DNA from: Desulfobulbaceae bacterium
GTDB lineage: Bacteria > Desulfobacterota > Desulfobulbia > Desulfobulbales > Desulfocapsaceae
Reading direction: 5' to 3'
DNA: 15,625 nt
Assembly: GCA_031256095.1 (NCBI GenBank)
Contig: JAIRRG010000169.1
Location: forward strand, 1 to 15,625
Positions 1 through 7,314 of this stretch are shown here, piece by piece (positions within the stretch are counted from its first letter, which is position 1; every line of letters starts with the position of its first letter). The position numbers and the translations under genes are program-made. The notes beneath the pieces were generated by a model. It was not told where the DNA came from. It did not search any database and saw nothing but the letters and a program-made list of their open reading frames with translations.

Positions 1-817
1 CATGGACCCGGAGGCCTGGCGCTGGATCTTCTACGCCGGCGGCATCGGCTTGATCGCCTTTGTCCTTGGCCTGAAATATCTCAAGGAATCACCGCGCTGG
101 CTCGTGACCCACGGACGCATCCAGGAGGCCGAGGAAATCGTCCGATACCTGACCGGCAAGGATGTCGATCTCTCCGATGCCGCCAAGTCGGTGCAACCCA
201 AAATTTTGGTCATGGATGTGCTGACCGGCATGTTCACCAAGAAATATATCAAGCGCACCCTGTTGCTCATACTGATATTCGTCTGCTTCACCCCAGCCAC
301 CTTTCTTCTGACCACCTGGACGACCCAACTGCTGAAGATGCTCGGCTTCACGGTACAGGAGACACTGACCGCCATGACCATCATCAGTATCGGCGTCCCG
401 TTCGGCTGCTTCATCAATTCGTTGATTGCCGACATGGGTGGACGCAAGACGCCCATGCTCGTCCTGATGACGCTGGCCGTCGGCTTCGCTTTCCTTTTCG
501 GCAACATGACGTCGTTGATCCCGCTGACGATCGTCGGATTCATCATCACCGCTCTTAACATGGCCCTGGGCTTCCTCCTCTTCTCGTACACGGCTGAATC
601 CTATCCGACCCGGATGCGCAACACCGCCACCGGCTTCCACAACGGCCTGGCCCGCTTGTCGGTCTCCGCCTCGCAGCCGTTTATCCCCATGATCCATCAG
701 GCTTACGGCTTTCTGGGTGTTTTCTCCTCGGTGGCCATCCTGATCTTCCTGCCGATAATTCCGCTGATGATCTGGGGTATGCGGACCGGCGGCAAGAGTC
801 TGGAAGAGATTGAATAA
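1..817 (+). CDS. MFS transporter, C-terminal part (5' end outside window)
   Basis: This is the rear two thirds of a major facilitator superfamily secondary carrier in the inner membrane. The reading frame is open from the window edge; the ATG at 2 is probably internal, because a complete MFS protein has about 400-450 residues and only 271 are visible. Visible landmarks are the ESPRWL motif that ends the sixth helix in sugar-porter and aromatic-acid/H+ symporter type carriers, a charged central loop (about residues 35-75), then six hydrophobic helices. The second copy of MFS motif A appears as DMGGRKTP in the loop between helices 8 and 9, and AESYPTRMR follows helix 10. Substrate cannot be read from this. 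The neighbouring sensor/regulator pair and MetA_deg-like outer-membrane protein suggest a shared uptake theme (inference). A terminator-like hairpin follows 20 bases after the stop. Confidence 0.88.
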   Translation, partial: MDPEAWRWIFYAGGIGLIAFVLGLKYLKESPRWLVTHGRIQEAEEIVRYLTGKDVDLSDAAKSVQPKILVMDVLTGMFTKKYIKRTLLLILIFVCFTPATFLLTTWTTQLLKMLGFTVQETLTAMTIISIGVPFGCFINSLIADMGGRKTPMLVLMTLAVGFAFLFGNMTSLIPLTIVGFIITALNMALGFLLFSYTAESYPTRMRNTATGFHNGLARLSVSASQPFIPMIHQAYGFLGVFSSVAILIFLPIIPLMIWGMRTGGKSLEEIE

Positions 818-838
818 CAAACGCTGGAGAAAACGAAC

Positions 839-881
839 CGACGATCGGAGAGAGGGGCAGATATGGTCTCTCCGGTCGTCG
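839..881 (+). terminator. Terminator-like hairpin after the MFS gene
   Basis: A 15-bp stem with one G-U pair (arms 839-853 and 867-881, arm beginning CGACGATCGG) encloses a 13-base loop, starting 21 bases after the MFS stop codon. There is no immediate T run; T-rich stretches (GTTTTGG, GTTTTTTCC) come 13-30 bases later. It probably ends MFS transcription or stabilises its 3' end, but the missing U tract makes it an imperfect intrinsic terminator. Confidence 0.5.
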
Positions 882-915
882 TCAATTCTGCGGGTTTTGG
901 CGTTTTTTCCGTTTC

Positions 916-945
916 TCGACATGGCACTGTCGGCTACAGTACAAT
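916..945 (+). promoter_or_regulatory. Candidate sigma-70 promoter for the sensor kinase gene
   Basis: TCGACA (916-921) and TACAAT (940-945) are separated by 18 bases and lie 60 bases upstream of the kinase ATG at 1005, after the MFS hairpin. Each hexamer is one base from consensus (TTGACA, TATAAT). The location fits a promoter for the kinase/response-regulator unit. No start-site data support it. Confidence 0.35.
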
Positions 946-1774
946 GGATGGGCACCAAGCCGCGCCGAAATCAGAGTACCTTATGAGGATAATCCTCCCG
1001 AACCATGCGCGCCCACACCTTGAGACATATCATTTTCTGCCTGTGCCTTGCGGCCATCTGCCTCGTCGAGACCACCTTGCCGCGAGCGGCTGAATCACCG
1101 CCCGCTGGCGGAAAACAGGTGGTGATTCTCTATTCCAGCACTCGCAATTTTCCCGCCACCGAGGATGTGGAAAAAGGCCTGAACGAAGGATTTGCCGGCA
1201 ACAAACTGAACATACAGTTGTTCTCTGAATATCTGGATCTCTCCCGGTTTCGCGACAACGCGCACCGCCAGGCGCTGGCGGATTTACTGCGACGCCGGTA
1301 CAGCACCGACCGGATCGATCTGGTCATCGGGGTTGACGTGCCTGCTGCCAACTTCCTGATGGAGCACGACGCCCTCTTTGCCGACACCCCGATCGTTCTC
1401 TGCCTCGTGCCCGAAACCATGCAAGATCGTATCCTCGCCTCTTCGCTCAAAGAGCGAGTCGCCTGCGTCCTGCAGCAGCCGGTCTCCGCCCTGCGCGGCT
1501 TGGTGGAAGTAATCCTGCGCCTCAAGCCCGCCACCCAACATATCGCACTGGTGTCGGGCGTCTACGAAAATGACCTGGTCCGGGCGGACGCCCTGCGGCA
1601 GGTACTGGCCGCCTTCCGGAACAGGGTGGAACTCATCGATCTCTCCGCCCAAACCCTGGGTGAGGTTCTGGACCGATGCGAGACGCTGCCTCCCGACTCG
1701 GTCATTTTGTATTCAACTTTTTCTGTCGATGCCGACGACCGCAGCTTTATTCGTCCGTTTTTAAGGTCAAAACC

Positions 1775-1791
1775 CCCGGCTTTGAGCCGGG
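1775..1791. repeat. Left-end hairpin of the IS200-like insert
   Basis: Perfect 7-bp stem CCCGGCT/AGCCGGG with a TTG loop, starting about 14 bases inside the inferred left boundary. Subterminal hairpins near the ends are what Y1 transposases of the IS200/IS605 family recognise on single-stranded DNA. Confidence 0.7.
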
Positions 1792-1812
1792 CAGCTTTCA
1801 GCTAGTGGTTGC

Positions 1813-1998
1813 ATGAGCATGAGTAACGCGAGGCAAGACTATTGCCAAGGAGTTGACGGTCAATATAAGATAGAAGATCATTTTGTATTTTAGGCGGACG
1901 ATATTTGCGCTATGGGGCGTGGGCCTACTGAAGAAATGACTGAGAAATTTTTTTCGCATCATTTTGAACGTGACCCAAATGATCGATTTGACATTTGA
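1813..1998 (+). pseudogene. Remnant of IS200-type Y1 transposase (tnpA), centre deleted
   Basis: From ATG 1813 the frame reads an N-terminal stretch ending YKIEDHFVF, like the YxIxYHxVW start of IS200-type TnpA, and then hits TAG at 1891-1893. The same frame then continues to a TGA at 1996-1998 with a tail reading TEEMTEKFFSHHFERDPND, like the C-terminal TEEMIKEYLEHHFE-type tail of these transposases. The HUH motif and catalytic tyrosine region (about 80-90 codons) is absent. Both pieces share one frame, so the deletion removed about a multiple of three bases, or was followed by a substitution giving the stop. Assignment rests on recalled family resemblance, not a search. Confidence 0.65.
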
Positions 1999-2072
1999 CC
2001 GGCTGCGAAGCCTGCCGGTTAAAAGCTGGACTTTCAGTCCGCGAAAAGGAACCCACCAGCTTTAGCTGGTGG
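1998..2072. repeat. Right-end hairpin cluster of the IS200-like insert
   Basis: Three successive palindromes follow the transposase stop. ACCGGC/GCCGGT is at 1998-2003 and 2014-2019. GGACT-TTC-AGTCC is at 2028-2040. The most regular is CCACCAGC-TTTA-GCTGGTGG at 2053-2072, with an 8-bp perfect stem. The last is the best candidate for the right-end transposase-binding hairpin, about 12 bases from the inferred right boundary. The inner ones may end transcription of the transposase. Confidence 0.65.
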
Positions 2073-3164
2073 TCGTTCAGTTCCAAAAATGTCCTGCAAT
2101 CCATTGTCACCCGTACCAAGGTGCCTATTTTCAGCTCGTCCGAGACCCTCATGGGCAACGGCATCGTGGGAGTACCATTGATTTCCATGCGCCAGCAAGG
2201 AAACAGGGCCGCGAAAATGGCCTTGCAGATTCTCCAAGGCCAAGCGATCGCTCCAAAGCCTGCCCTGGGGCGGCGCCGATACCATCGTCTCCTTGTACGA
2301 CTGGCGCCAGCTCCAGCGGTACGGCATCGACGAGGCCCTTATTCCTCCGGGGAGCAAGGTCCTTTTCCGTGAGCCGACGATCTGGGATCGGTATCGATCC
2401 TACATTATCGGTGTTGCCGTTCTTGTGGTTGCGCAGTCGTTTTCGATCATCGGCCTGATGATCAACCTGCGGCAACGCAAAAAGGCCGAAGCGGCCCTGC
2501 GCGACAGCCAGGGCGACACACCCTGGCCGGGCGCCTGATCTCCTCGCAGGAAGAAGAACTGAGCCGGTTATCCCGCGAATTTCATGACGATTATGCCCAG
2601 CGGCTGGCGGCCATGGCCATCGAGACTGGCACCCTGGAACTCCAGGTCATCCGGGAGGAACCGCAGTTCCAAGGCTAGATCGGCCACATCAAGGAACAAT
2701 TGGTCCATCTTTCCGAGGACATCCACTCCTTGTCCCGGGAACTGCATCCCACGATCCTCAAAGACTTAGGGCTGCTCCGGGCCGTCCGCTCCCTGTGCCT
2801 CAGGTTTTCCGACCGGGAGGGCATCCCGGTGAACTGCCATCTGGAGCCTCTGCCCGACGACATCCCGCCGGAGAGCGCCCTGTGCATTTACCGGGTGGTT
2901 CAGGAAGGCCTGCGTAACATCGCGCCAAGCACGCCCACGCTCACCATGTCGACGTGCTCCTCGAGGCCACCGCGTACCACCTGCGGGCGACCATCAAGGA
3001 CGACGGCGCCGGGTTCGAGCCGAAACGCGCCCGCCACACCCCTGGTATCGGGCTGGCAAGCATGCGCGAACGGGTGCAGTATGTACAGGGTACGTTCACT
3101 ATGCAATCCGCGCCGGTACAGGGGACAGTGATCGATCTCTCGGTGCCTTTAACCAGGAGGGAAC

Positions 3165-3803
3165 ATGAGAAAGCCTCGAATTCTGCTTGCTGACGACCAC
3201 CGTATGGTCGCTGAAGGACTGCGCGGGCTGTTGGAGCCGGACTACCATTTGGTGGAGATCGTCGAGGATGGCCGGGCGCTGCTCGAGGCGGCGGACTGCC
3301 TTGTGCCCGATGTGGTGGTGGCGGACGTCTCGATGCCGCTCTTGAACGGCATTGAGGCGGTCCGCCAGATCAAAAAGAACAATCCGTCAATTGCCGTGGT
3401 CTTCCTGACCATGCATCTCGACGTCGCCTATGCGGCCAGCGCCCTCGAAGCCGGGGCTTCCGGCTACGTCCTCAAGCATTCGGCCTCTTCCGAGCTGCTG
3501 ACCGCCATCGCTTGCGCACTCAAAGGACAGACCTACATCACCCCGGTGCTGGCTGGAGAACTGTTGAGCTACCAACGCAACCGCCCGCAGAGTGAGACGG
3601 AAGGCGGCTTTGCCCGACTGACGGCACGCCAGCGCGAGGTGCTGCAACTGCTCGCCGAAGGTCATTCGACCAAGGAGGCCGCTACCATATTAGGCATCTC
3701 GACCCGAACCGTTGAGTTCCATAAATACAGCATGATAGAATCCTTACGGTTGAAGAGTTCGGCGGAATTGGTGCGCTTTGCCGTCGAGTATGGCGTCAAA
3801 TAA
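3165..3803 (+). CDS. NarL/FixJ-type response regulator (REC-LuxR HTH), intact
   Basis: The 212-residue product is a two-component response regulator that binds DNA when phosphorylated. The receiver domain (about 4-120) has the acidic pair D10/D11, phosphoacceptor D54 in VVVADVSMP, T82 and K104, all in expected places. A LuxR-type helix-turn-helix follows at about 150-208 (LTARQREVLQLLAEG, then TRTVEFHK). Length is typical. AGGAGG lies six bases before the ATG, so this start is well supported. The gene overlaps the last 29 bases of the kinase reading frame, the usual arrangement for a cognate pair, yet the kinase is broken. The regulator may be an orphan driven by another kinase or by small phosphodonors, or may be at an early stage of decay (inference). 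Likely targets are adjacent transport genes, but no operator is recognisable. Confidence 0.95.
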   Translation: MRKPRILLADDHRMVAEGLRGLLEPDYHLVEIVEDGRALLEAADCLVPDVVVADVSMPLLNGIEAVRQIKKNNPSIAVVFLTMHLDVAYAASALEAGASGYVLKHSASSELLTAIACALKGQTYITPVLAGELLSYQRNRPQSETEGGFARLTARQREVLQLLAEGHSTKEAATILGISTRTVEFHKYSMIESLRLKSSAELVRFAVEYGVK

Positions 3804-3916
3804 TTCGGCAGCCCGCCCATACCCCATCCTCATCTGTCCACCCGACAACGGTCTTCACCCGCGGCGGCTCCCTTGGACCATCCCCTCTGTACCTGGAATA
3901 ATTAATTAAAAAACCT

Positions 3917-3945
3917 GGTAAATCTCCGAGATACAGAGATTTACC
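3917..3945. terminator. Hairpin between the regulator and outer-membrane genes
   Basis: A perfect 10-bp stem (GGTAAATCTC/GAGATTTACC) with a 9-base loop, preceded by an A-rich run (TTAATTAAAAAA) and followed by TCTTTT. It could act as an intrinsic terminator on either strand, separating the response regulator from the outer-membrane protein gene. The stem is AT-rich, so termination may be weak. The rest of 3804-4031 shows nothing convincing. Confidence 0.5.
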
Positions 3946-4031
3946 TCTTTTGGTTACATGGAAATAACGGTCGGACAACGGATTATCCGTTGCCCGCAAT
4001 TTTCTTTGAGAACCAACAGGAGGAAAAATCG

Positions 4032-4949
4032 ATGAAGGAGAAGATGAAAAGCTGGTCGCTCTCCGCCATGATCGTCTCCGGTCTCATGGCGGGACAGGTT
4101 TCTGCCGCCGATTCCGCGCAACCGGAAAGAATGAACCCTCTCAGCGGCCCTCCAGTCAATTCGGCCATCAGCGGCGGCGGCACCGTGCCCAAGGGTGTGC
4201 TGCTGACCGCCCTGAACTTTTCGTACCGGGACAAGAATGATATCGTCAACGATGCCGGCTTGGGCGCGCGAACCTCCCAGCATGAGCTGTACTTGCTCAA
4301 ATTGCGCTATGGTCTGACGGATCGCTTCGAGATTCTCTTCGTTCCCGGCTACATCAACAATCATCGCGATTCGTATTTGAACCAGCGAGCGGACCGGATA
4401 GCGGGGCCGACCGATTTCGCCTTTGGCGGCACCTATGTCCCGTTTTCAGAGCGGCTTGGCGACCCCTTCAGCCTAGGCCTGAGCTTGGTTGCCAATATAC
4501 CCACCGGTCAGGATGGCCCGGAATACCCTCCGGGTGGTGATGTCTGGTCCTACGGCGCCAAGGTCGGCATCAGCAAGGTCTGGCAGCCGAGGCATCGGAT
4601 CGACTGGGATCTGGGACTGGCGCAACCGACGCAAACCGGCAACCAGGGAGTCCGCAAGAACACGGTAATTGCCACGACCGGTAGCTACCATTATGTGTTC
4701 AATCCGAATTTCGATATTGGCCTGGAGTTCACCCTGGAAAACAGCAAGGCCTGGGAGCGTAACGGCATTGACATGCGCAACGGGTACACCGAGATGTATG
4801 TTGGCCCGACCATGAACTTCTGCCTGCCGAAATGGAATATGTGGCTGGGAGTCGGTGTTTTTGTTCCGGTGGTTCGTCACTACGACATCGCCACCGCATC
4901 GGACAGTCCCCGTATCGAGATCAAGCTTGGCAAGGTATGGAGCTTGTAA
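4032..4949 (+). CDS. MetA_deg-like outer-membrane beta-barrel protein (transporter/channel)
   Basis: The product has about 305 residues. A Sec signal peptide is clear: MKEKMK, hydrophobic core, VSA cleavage site at about 25. The mature part consists of alternating amphipathic strands with many aromatic residues and glycines, ending in a strand with C-terminal KVWSL, as in outer-membrane barrels. It resembles the proteins annotated as 'MetA-pathway of phenol degradation' outer-membrane components (Phenol_MetA_deg family), thought to admit hydrophobic or aromatic substrates. The assignment is by resemblance of the segments after TVPKG and FSYRDKND and the GLTDRFEI repeat-type strand. AGGAGG lies seven to eight bases before ATG 4032; an upstream in-frame ATG at 3990 lacks such a site and would hide the signal peptide. 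With the MFS carrier and regulator it may form an uptake set (inference). Confidence 0.75.
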   Translation: MKEKMKSWSLSAMIVSGLMAGQVSAADSAQPERMNPLSGPPVNSAISGGGTVPKGVLLTALNFSYRDKNDIVNDAGLGARTSQHELYLLKLRYGLTDRFEILFVPGYINNHRDSYLNQRADRIAGPTDFAFGGTYVPFSERLGDPFSLGLSLVANIPTGQDGPEYPPGGDVWSYGAKVGISKVWQPRHRIDWDLGLAQPTQTGNQGVRKNTVIATTGSYHYVFNPNFDIGLEFTLENSKAWERNGIDMRNGYTEMYVGPTMNFCLPKWNMWLGVGVFVPVVRHYDIATASDSPRIEIKLGKVWSL

Positions 4950-5018
4950 GTTAGCTTTCGGCCCAAGGGCCACTTATCGGCTTCTCCAAGAGTCTGTATT
5001 CATGGAATGGCCAAACGA

Positions 5019-5150
5019 TTAACTAAGACGGCGGCTGGGCAAATCTTCGGATGTGGTTGTTATCTCATAATCTTTGGAGCGTCTCGAAAATGATTCAGCC
5101 AAGCCAGAGTGCCTTCCACAACCCATCGTTTGCGTAGAAGCCGCCGTCTT
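5019..5150 (-). pseudogene. Decayed C-terminal piece of an IS5-like transposase
   Basis: On the minus strand two overlapping frames join into the typical end of an IS5-family DDE transposase. From 5146 one frame reads RKRWVVEGTLAWLNHFR, containing the conserved WxVExxxAWL stretch with the catalytic Glu. A shifted frame continues RRSKDYEITTTSED, the usual next segment. At least one frameshift and loss of the rest of the gene make it non-functional. Family level is a confident resemblance; the subgroup is not resolved. Confidence 0.65.
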
Positions 5151-5189
5151 TCGTTTCACTTTGACGCGTTGAGATATGTTTGCCGCGTC

Positions 5190-5343
5190 GATCGCCCTTG
5201 GCATATCCAAGAGGTTCGGTCAGCTCGGTCTGCATGGGCGTGCTCAATCAAACGTTTGCTCAAACCATGCTTGCCGATAAGGTCTTCAGGTTTCTGTAAC
5301 CGGCTATCAACTGGTCGAGCGGTTCTTCGTTTATGGCCATCAT
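5190..5343 (-). pseudogene. Decayed N-terminal piece of an IS256-family (mutator-type) transposase
   Basis: From the minus-strand ATG at 5343 with an AAGGAGGAG ribosome site just before it, the frame reads MMAINEEPLDQLIAGY. A shifted frame gives KPEDLIGKHGLSKRLIEHA, and a third gives MQTELTEPLGYAKGD. Together these follow the N-terminus of IS256-family transposases (xxKPLDxLIxxYKxPEDL...LTEALVERALxAEMTEHLGY), so two frameshifts have accumulated. The remaining transposase is missing; by about 5150 the sequence passes into an IS5-like relic. Confidence 0.7.
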
Positions 5344-5398
5344 CTCCTCCTTGCCGGGGTAGGGGGCTTCTCTCCCCCAAAACCCCTCATGGCCGGCC

Positions 5399-5425
5399 AT
5401 TTACACAATCTATTTTACGCCTTCT
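5399..5425. repeat. Possible IS256-type terminal repeat end
   Basis: Reading on the minus strand, GTAAAATAGATTGTGTAAAT lies about 55-80 bases upstream of the IS256-like ATG. This resembles the A/T-rich, TGTGTAAA-containing ends of IS256-family elements. No partner copy is seen on the other side, in line with a truncated element. The rest of 5344-5518 shows no gene. Confidence 0.4.
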
Positions 5426-5518
5426 GAAGGAACGGCATTTTCCTGGAGAGCGCGTGCGGGATTTTACCGCGGCCAACCGCCTGTTTTCAGATGTGCCTTC
5501 ACGAACGATCCTATCTCG

Positions 5519-7063
5519 TTAGTGGCGCTTTTTGGAGTTGTTCCCATGGTTATTCGAATGATTGTTCTCGGCATCGTGGAGTTCCTTCAGCTTGCTCTCA
5601 ATCTTGTCGCACAGGGTTTTCAGCACCTTGATGCGGGCAAAATTTTTGCTGTTGGCCTCGACCAGCGTCCACGGGGCATGTAAGGTGCTGGTCCGGTCGA
5701 CCATGTCGCAGACCGCCTGTTCATACTGCTCCCATTTGTCGCGGTTACGCCAGTCCTCGTCGGTGATCTTGAACCTCTTAAAACCGATCTGCTGCCGCTC
5801 CTCGAAGCGCCGCAACTGCTCATCTTTCGTGATGGCCAGCCAGAATTTGACCACCAGGAAACGGTTGCGAGACATCTGGGCCTCAAACTCGTTGATTTCG
5901 TTGTAGGCCCGCATCCAGTCGAACTCCGAGCAAAAGCCTTCGACCCGCTCCACCAGTACCCGTCCATACCAGGAACGGTCAAAGATCATCACCCGGTCCT
6001 TGCGCGGCAGATGCCGCCAGAATCGCCACAGATAGGGTTGTGCCCGTTCCTCTTCGGTCGGGGCGGCAATGGGCACCACCTGATAACTGCGGGCATCGAG
6101 AGCGCCGGTGATCCGGCGGATGCTGCCGCCCTTGCCGGCGGCGTCGTTGCCCTCAAAGACAGCGATCACCGACATGTCTTTGAACTTGGGATCACGAAGC
6201 AACTCGTTAAGACGCTCCTGCAGTTTTTCCAGTTTTACCTTATAATCCTGTTTTACGATTGTCTGAGTCATATCGAGGGTCTTCAACAGGTCCAGGTTAT
6301 CAATGGACGGCATCATCAAAGGCACCGCCAAGGTCTTGGGTTGCGGCGAGCTTTCCAGTTGCAGCCGCTCTTGGATGGCTGTGAGGATCATTTTGCCGAT
6401 AGTCAGGTTGCGGTAGCAGGCATCCGTCCCCTCAATAACCAACCACGGGGCCTCGGCGGTGCTGGTGTGCCGGACGACTTTGTCATACACCACGCGAAAC
6501 GTATCGTAATCCTTCAACTGCTTCCACTCCTGCTTCGTCTTCCCATAGGCCAAGGAACTCTTTTCTAGTTCTTTGAACCGTTTCTCCTGTTTTGCCTTGG
6601 ACAGGTGCAGCCAAAATTTGAGTACCAGCGCCCCTTCGTCCACCAGCATCCTCTCCAGTTGCACGGCCCGGTCCAGGCTCTGGTCGAGATCGGAGTCCTT
6701 GGTAATTCCCTTGACCCTGTTTAGTATCGGCCAAGTGTACCAGGAGGCAAGGAAAACACCGATCTTGCCTTTCGGCGGCAGGGCCCGCCAGAAGCGCCAC
6801 ATCATCGGTCGGTCGAGTTCCTCATCAGAGGGTTCGCCCATGCCATGGGTCTGAATGTGGCGCGGGTCCATCCATTCGTTAAGAAGGTTGGCGACGGGAC
6901 CGCGGCCAGAGCCGTCAACGCCGCCCATCAGAATGATCACCTGAAAACCTCCTGATTTCACCAGTTCCATCTGGGCATCAAGAAGCGCCTCGCGCAGGGC
7001 CGGCACTTCTTGGTGATAAATGGATTTTTCGATCTTATGGCCCAATTCCGCTGATTCAAACAT
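5519..7063 (-). CDS. pap: Two-domain polyphosphate kinase 2 (polyphosphate:AMP phosphotransferase type)
   Basis: The 514-residue product carries two tandem PPK2 domains, the layout of class II PPK2 (polyphosphate:AMP phosphotransferase), a cytosolic enzyme that moves phosphate from polyphosphate to AMP and so links stored phosphate to the adenylate pool. The C-terminal domain has an intact Walker A (EGNDAAGKGG, 304-313), a WRFWRHLP segment (347-353) and DRSWYGR (362-368). In the N-terminal domain the matching positions read GVDGSGRG (Lys replaced by Arg at 54) and ASWYTW instead of DRSWYGR, so that half is probably structural, as known for this class. The tail (from about 498) is rich in Asn and His. 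Start 7063 is chosen because AAGGAGCC sits five to six bases before it; an in-frame ATG at 7141 would add 26 residues not expected in the family. It is monocistronic; a -10-like TATAAT lies upstream. Confidence 0.92.
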   Translation of the reverse strand: MFESAELGHKIEKSIYHQEVPALREALLDAQMELVKSGGFQVIILMGGVDGSGRGPVANLLNEWMDPRHIQTHGMGEPSDEELDRPMMWRFWRALPPKGKIGVFLASWYTWPILNRVKGITKDSDLDQSLDRAVQLERMLVDEGALVLKFWLHLSKAKQEKRFKELEKSSLAYGKTKQEWKQLKDYDTFRVVYDKVVRHTSTAEAPWLVIEGTDACYRNLTIGKMILTAIQERLQLESSPQPKTLAVPLMMPSIDNLDLLKTLDMTQTIVKQDYKVKLEKLQERLNELLRDPKFKDMSVIAVFEGNDAAGKGGSIRRITGALDARSYQVVPIAAPTEEERAQPYLWRFWRHLPRKDRVMIFDRSWYGRVLVERVEGFCSEFDWMRAYNEINEFEAQMSRNRFLVVKFWLAITKDEQLRRFEERQQIGFKRFKITDEDWRNRDKWEQYEQAVCDMVDRTSTLHAPWTLVEANSKNFARIKVLKTLCDKIESKLKELHDAENNHSNNHGNNSKKRH

Positions 7064-7182
7064 TGTTGGCTCCTTGAGATGAGACTTCAGACGTTGAATG
7101 GAATGAAACACCTGCCCGTTACGGATAGACAGATACTTCACCGAGAAGGGAAACGTGATTTCTAATCTTAATAAGTTCAGGC

Positions 7183-7188
7183 ATTATA
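7183..7188 (-). promoter_or_regulatory. Candidate -10 box for the PPK2 gene
   Basis: A perfect TATAAT on the minus strand lies in a local A/T-rich patch about 120 bases upstream of the PPK2 start at 7063. No good -35 hexamer is seen at 16-18 bases, so the call is tentative. Confidence 0.3.
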
Positions 7189-7259
7189 ATAATTTCCATA
7201 AGCGATTGCATGATGAAGATGTGACGCAAAGGGAAATTAATAGGAAATATGGTCGTTAA

Positions 7260-7299
7260 TCATGTCATCCAGTAAGGTACGCGGAAGCCGATGACATGA
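7260..7299. repeat. Inverted repeat in the divergent PPK2/hydrolase spacer
   Basis: TCATGTCATC (7260-7269) and GATGACATGA (7290-7299) are perfect 10-base inverted arms with a 20-base gap. It lies between the divergently transcribed PPK2 and hydrolase genes. It could be an operator for a dimeric regulator with half-sites three helical turns apart, or an RNA stem in the hydrolase leader. Nothing in the window decides between these. Confidence 0.5.
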
Positions 7300-7314
7300 A
7301 AAGAGCAACTTGGT

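Larger units (their letters stand above)
1761..2084 (+). mobile_element. Internally deleted IS200/IS605-family element inside the kinase gene
   Basis: Kinase coding sequence stops matching after the codons for RPF (ends 1760) and resumes in the same frame at AAA AAT GTC CTG (2085), so about 324 bp is extra; the exact ends may shift by several bases. The insert has the look of a single-strand transposon. It has subterminal imperfect-palindrome ends rather than terminal inverted repeats: a 7-bp stem near the left (1775-1791) and, near the right, stems at 1998-2019, 2028-2040 and 2053-2072. No target duplication is apparent. Between them lie the first about 26 and last about 35 codons of a TnpA-like protein. 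Full-length IS200 elements are about 700 bp, so the middle is deleted and the copy could move only with a TnpA supplied in trans. No tnpB/iscB fragment is seen. Confidence 0.75.
1005..3193 (+). pseudogene. Broken NarL-family sensor histidine kinase with ABC-type periplasmic binding domain
   Basis: In order: a signal peptide (about the first 29 residues, 1005-1091), a periplasmic domain resembling ABC-transporter substrate-binding proteins (1095-2265 minus an insertion), one membrane helix (IIGVAVLVVAQSFSIIGL, about 2404-2465), a HisKA_3 phosphoacceptor motif (REFHDDYAQRL, about 2575-2607) and a HATPase domain with N box VQEGLRNI, G1 DDGAGF and G2 GIGLASMRERV (2898-3075). The gene cannot give one protein. 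About 320 bp of mobile DNA interrupts it near 1761. The frame changes at about 2250-2265, again at about 2510-2520, and again at about 2930 where an extra GC lies before AAGCACGCC. An in-frame TAG stands at 2676-2678. The last segment runs 29 bases into the downstream regulator gene. The family senses small molecules and phosphorylates a LuxR-type regulator; this copy should be inactive. The weak ribosome site (GAGGA about 18 bases before ATG 1005) leaves the start uncertain. Confidence 0.9.

Noticed and set aside
89..958. Long minus-strand open frame (289 codons) opposite the MFS gene
   Set aside because: Its product is full of His, Asp, Arg and Gly in low-complexity order and it lies antisense to a clear membrane protein. 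It is a GC-rich shadow frame.
1813..1998. Reading the 1813-1998 frame as a genuine small gene
   Set aside because: It is interrupted by TAG at 1891 and its two halves match the two ends of an IS200-type transposase, so it is a relic.
5109..5522. Plus-strand frame (137 codons) between the outer-membrane protein and PPK2 genes
   Set aside because: It covers the minus-strand IS256/IS5 relics, whose transposase resemblance explains the sequence better; it has no recognisable features.
6011..6568. Plus-strand frame (185 codons) opposite the PPK2 gene
   Set aside because: No ribosome site or domain seen, and the minus strand encodes conserved PPK2 motifs across the same bases.
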